From assembly GCF_900105555.1 (NCBI RefSeq), contig NZ_FNTZ01000001.1, positions 2,294,001-2,358,000 of the forward strand: a stretch of 64,000 nucleotides of DNA, in the 5' to 3' direction. A program made the translations under genes and the position numbers. Source of the stretch: Pseudomonas coleopterorum (GTDB lineage: Bacteria > Pseudomonadota > Gammaproteobacteria > Pseudomonadales > Pseudomonadaceae). Shown here piece by piece: positions 62,698 through 64,000 of this stretch (position 1 is the first letter of the stretch; every line of letters starts with the position of its first letter). The notes below the pieces were generated by a model that saw only the letters and a program-made list of their open reading frames with translations, did no database searches and had not been told where the DNA came from.

Positions 62698-64000
62698 TCA
62701 GCCGCGAGTGCGCGGCAGTGCCAATTGCAGCAACCTGGATTCCTGCGCCTCTTCGCGCAAAACTTCACCGGTCAGCGCCCCTTCGCTCATCACCAGGATG
62801 CGATCGCTGATGCCGATCACCTCCATCAAGTCGCTGGACACCACGATCACCGCGATGCCGTCGGCGGCCAGCCCATGAATGATCTGGTAGATCTCGGCCT
62901 TGGCGCCGATGTCGATGCCGCGCGTGGGCTCGTCGAGCAGCAACACTTTCATTGGCATCGACAGCCATCGGCCGAGAATGGCCTTCTGCTGGTTGCCGCC
63001 TGAGAGGTACATGATCGGCTGCTCGGCAGACGGGGTCTTGATGTTCAGCGCCTTGATCTGGCGCGCGGCGTTTTCCTTCTCCCACGGGCCCTGCACCAGG
63101 CAGCCCAGTGTGAGATGGCGGTCGCGGGCACCGATGTTGATGTTCTCGGCAACGCTGGCCAGCGGCACGATGCCTTCTTTCTTGCGGTCTTCGGGACACA
63201 GCAGAATGCCCGCGGCGATGGCGTCCCGTGGGTTGGCCAGGGTCAGCGCGCGGCCGTCCAGGGTCAGGCTGCCGGCCTTGCTCGTCGCCAATCCGGACAG
63301 CAGCCGCAAAAGCTCGGTGCGGCCCGCCCCCACCAGACCGAAGAAACCCAGTACTTCGCCTTTGGCAACACTGAAGCTGATCGGCTCCTGCAACCCTGGG
63401 CCCAGCAAGCCCTCGACACGCAGTGCCTCGCCCTGGTGAGGACGGGCACGATAGTTGTAGATGTCCTGGATATCGCGGCCGACCATGCAGGTCACCAACT
63501 GGTCATGGGTCAGCTGGGCCATGTCGTCGAAGGTGCGCACGTAGCGCCCGTCCTTGAACACCGTCACCGCGTCGCAGATGCGGAATATCTCTTCCATGCG
63601 ATGGGACACGTACAGCACCACCCTGCCCTCGTCGCGCAGCTTGGCGATGATCGCCATCAGCCGATCGATCTCTCGCGCCGAAAGGCTACTGGTCGGTTCG
63701 TCGAAGGCAATCACATGGGCATTGCGCGACATGGCCTTGGCGATCTCCACCAACTGCCGCTGCCCCAGCGACAGACTGCCCAGCCGCTGGCGCGGATCGA
63801 TCTCGTCGGCCAGCCCGGCCAGCAATTCGCTCGCGCGGCGCAGCATGGCGCCGCGATCGATCAAGCCGAACCGCGACGGCATGTGCCCAAGCAACAGATT
63901 CTCGGCAACGCTCATTTCCGGCACCAGATGCAGTTCCTGGTGGATCACCGCCACGCCACTGCCGATGCTTTCCGCTGCGGATTTGAAGACCAGGGTCTGA
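62698..64000 (-). CDS. araG: L-arabinose ABC transporter ATP-binding protein, N-terminus outside window
   Basis: 433 residues are visible of a duplicated ABC ATPase; the frame stays open to the window edge, so the start and the first Walker A are missing. The first half has VAVIHQELHLVPEMSVAENL, LSLGQRQLVEIAKAM and VIAFDEPTSSLSAREI. The second half has the degenerate Walker A GLVGAGRTELLRLLSG, LCPEDRKKEGIVPLASVAEN, LSGGNQQKAILGRWL and LLLDEPTRGIDIGAKAEIYQ. It is nearly collinear with E. coli AraG and couples to araH. The binding protein araF would lie beyond the window. Confidence 0.93.
   Translation of the reverse strand, partial: QTLVFKSAAESIGSGVAVIHQELHLVPEMSVAENLLLGHMPSRFGLIDRGAMLRRASELLAGLADEIDPRQRLGSLSLGQRQLVEIAKAMSRNAHVIAFDEPTSSLSAREIDRLMAIIAKLRDEGRVVLYVSHRMEEIFRICDAVTVFKDGRYVRTFDDMAQLTHDQLVTCMVGRDIQDIYNYRARPHQGEALRVEGLLGPGLQEPISFSVAKGEVLGFFGLVGAGRTELLRLLSGLATSKAGSLTLDGRALTLANPRDAIAAGILLCPEDRKKEGIVPLASVAENINIGARDRHLTLGCLVQGPWEKENAARQIKALNIKTPSAEQPIMYLSGGNQQKAILGRWLSMPMKVLLLDEPTRGIDIGAKAEIYQIIHGLAADGIAVIVVSSDLMEVIGISDRILVMSEGALTGEVLREEAQESRLLQLALPRTRG

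Noticed and set aside
61672..63003. 443-residue plus-strand frame opposite araH and araG
   Set aside because: It is the antisense of two well-supported ABC transporter genes, with no family motif or start signal.

Overview
The window looks like chromosome of a Pseudomonas of the fluorescens/syringae/putida kind. This rests on high GC, the ptxS-kguE-kguK-kguT and gnuR-gntK-gntP sugar-acid modules, DUF1654/DUF1652-type genus-restricted small proteins, short intergenic REP elements headed GTAG or GTGG, and a REP-associated transposase (RAYT). There is no rRNA, prophage, plasmid function, CRISPR array or complete insertion sequence. One tRNA (Val-GAC) is present.

Layout. 1-4313: end of a TPR protein, then a KaiC-like ATPase overlapping a soluble hybrid histidine kinase. 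4315-8738: a UvrD-type helicase, a REP cluster and phosphoglucomutase. 8886-12944: galactarate module (dehydratase, permease, FCD regulator). 13160: YkgJ-type protein. 13656-19104: six overlapping or abutting genes encoding a stressosome (RsbR, RsbS, RsbT, RsbX-like phosphatase) joined to a histidine kinase and a hybrid kinase. 19140-19852: REPs and the RAYT. 19937-25000: two glycosyltransferases, a PQQ sugar dehydrogenase, a small secreted protein, a GFA protein and an MFS carrier. 24968-30870: an MscS channel, then a dioxygenase plus ABC importer operon of the sulfonate/taurine type.

31090-34400: a LexA-box promoter driving a DUF1654-like gene and a secreted endonuclease I, a SPOR lipoprotein, five very small genus-type genes and tRNA-Val. 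34500-40443: PuuB-like oxidase, a tandem REP array, a lipoprotein with a degenerate C39-like peptidase fold, TerC, NhaR and cytosine deaminase. 40637-43301: a frameshifted filamentous-haemagglutinin-type exoprotein. 43509-48575: hydroxypyruvate isomerase, NAD malic enzyme, YdeP-type molybdopterin oxidoreductase. 48886-53115: PtxS with two copies of its palindromic operator and the kguEKT genes. 53275-57943: a DUF1652-like gene, an overlapping glycosyltransferase pair, and an alcohol dehydrogenase divergent from an AraC regulator. 57976-58425: a dense two-family REP array. 58444-61630: gluconate module. 61711-64000: arabinose-type ABC permease and (cut by the window edge) ATPase.

How it fits together. 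Much of the window serves uptake and catabolism of sugars and sugar acids (galactarate, gluconate, 2-ketogluconate, arabinose, aldoses), each with a local repressor and often a visible operator. A second theme is cytosolic stress signalling: two modules (KaiC plus hybrid kinase; stressosome plus kinases) use very similar hybrid kinases and may feed related outputs. That last link is inference.
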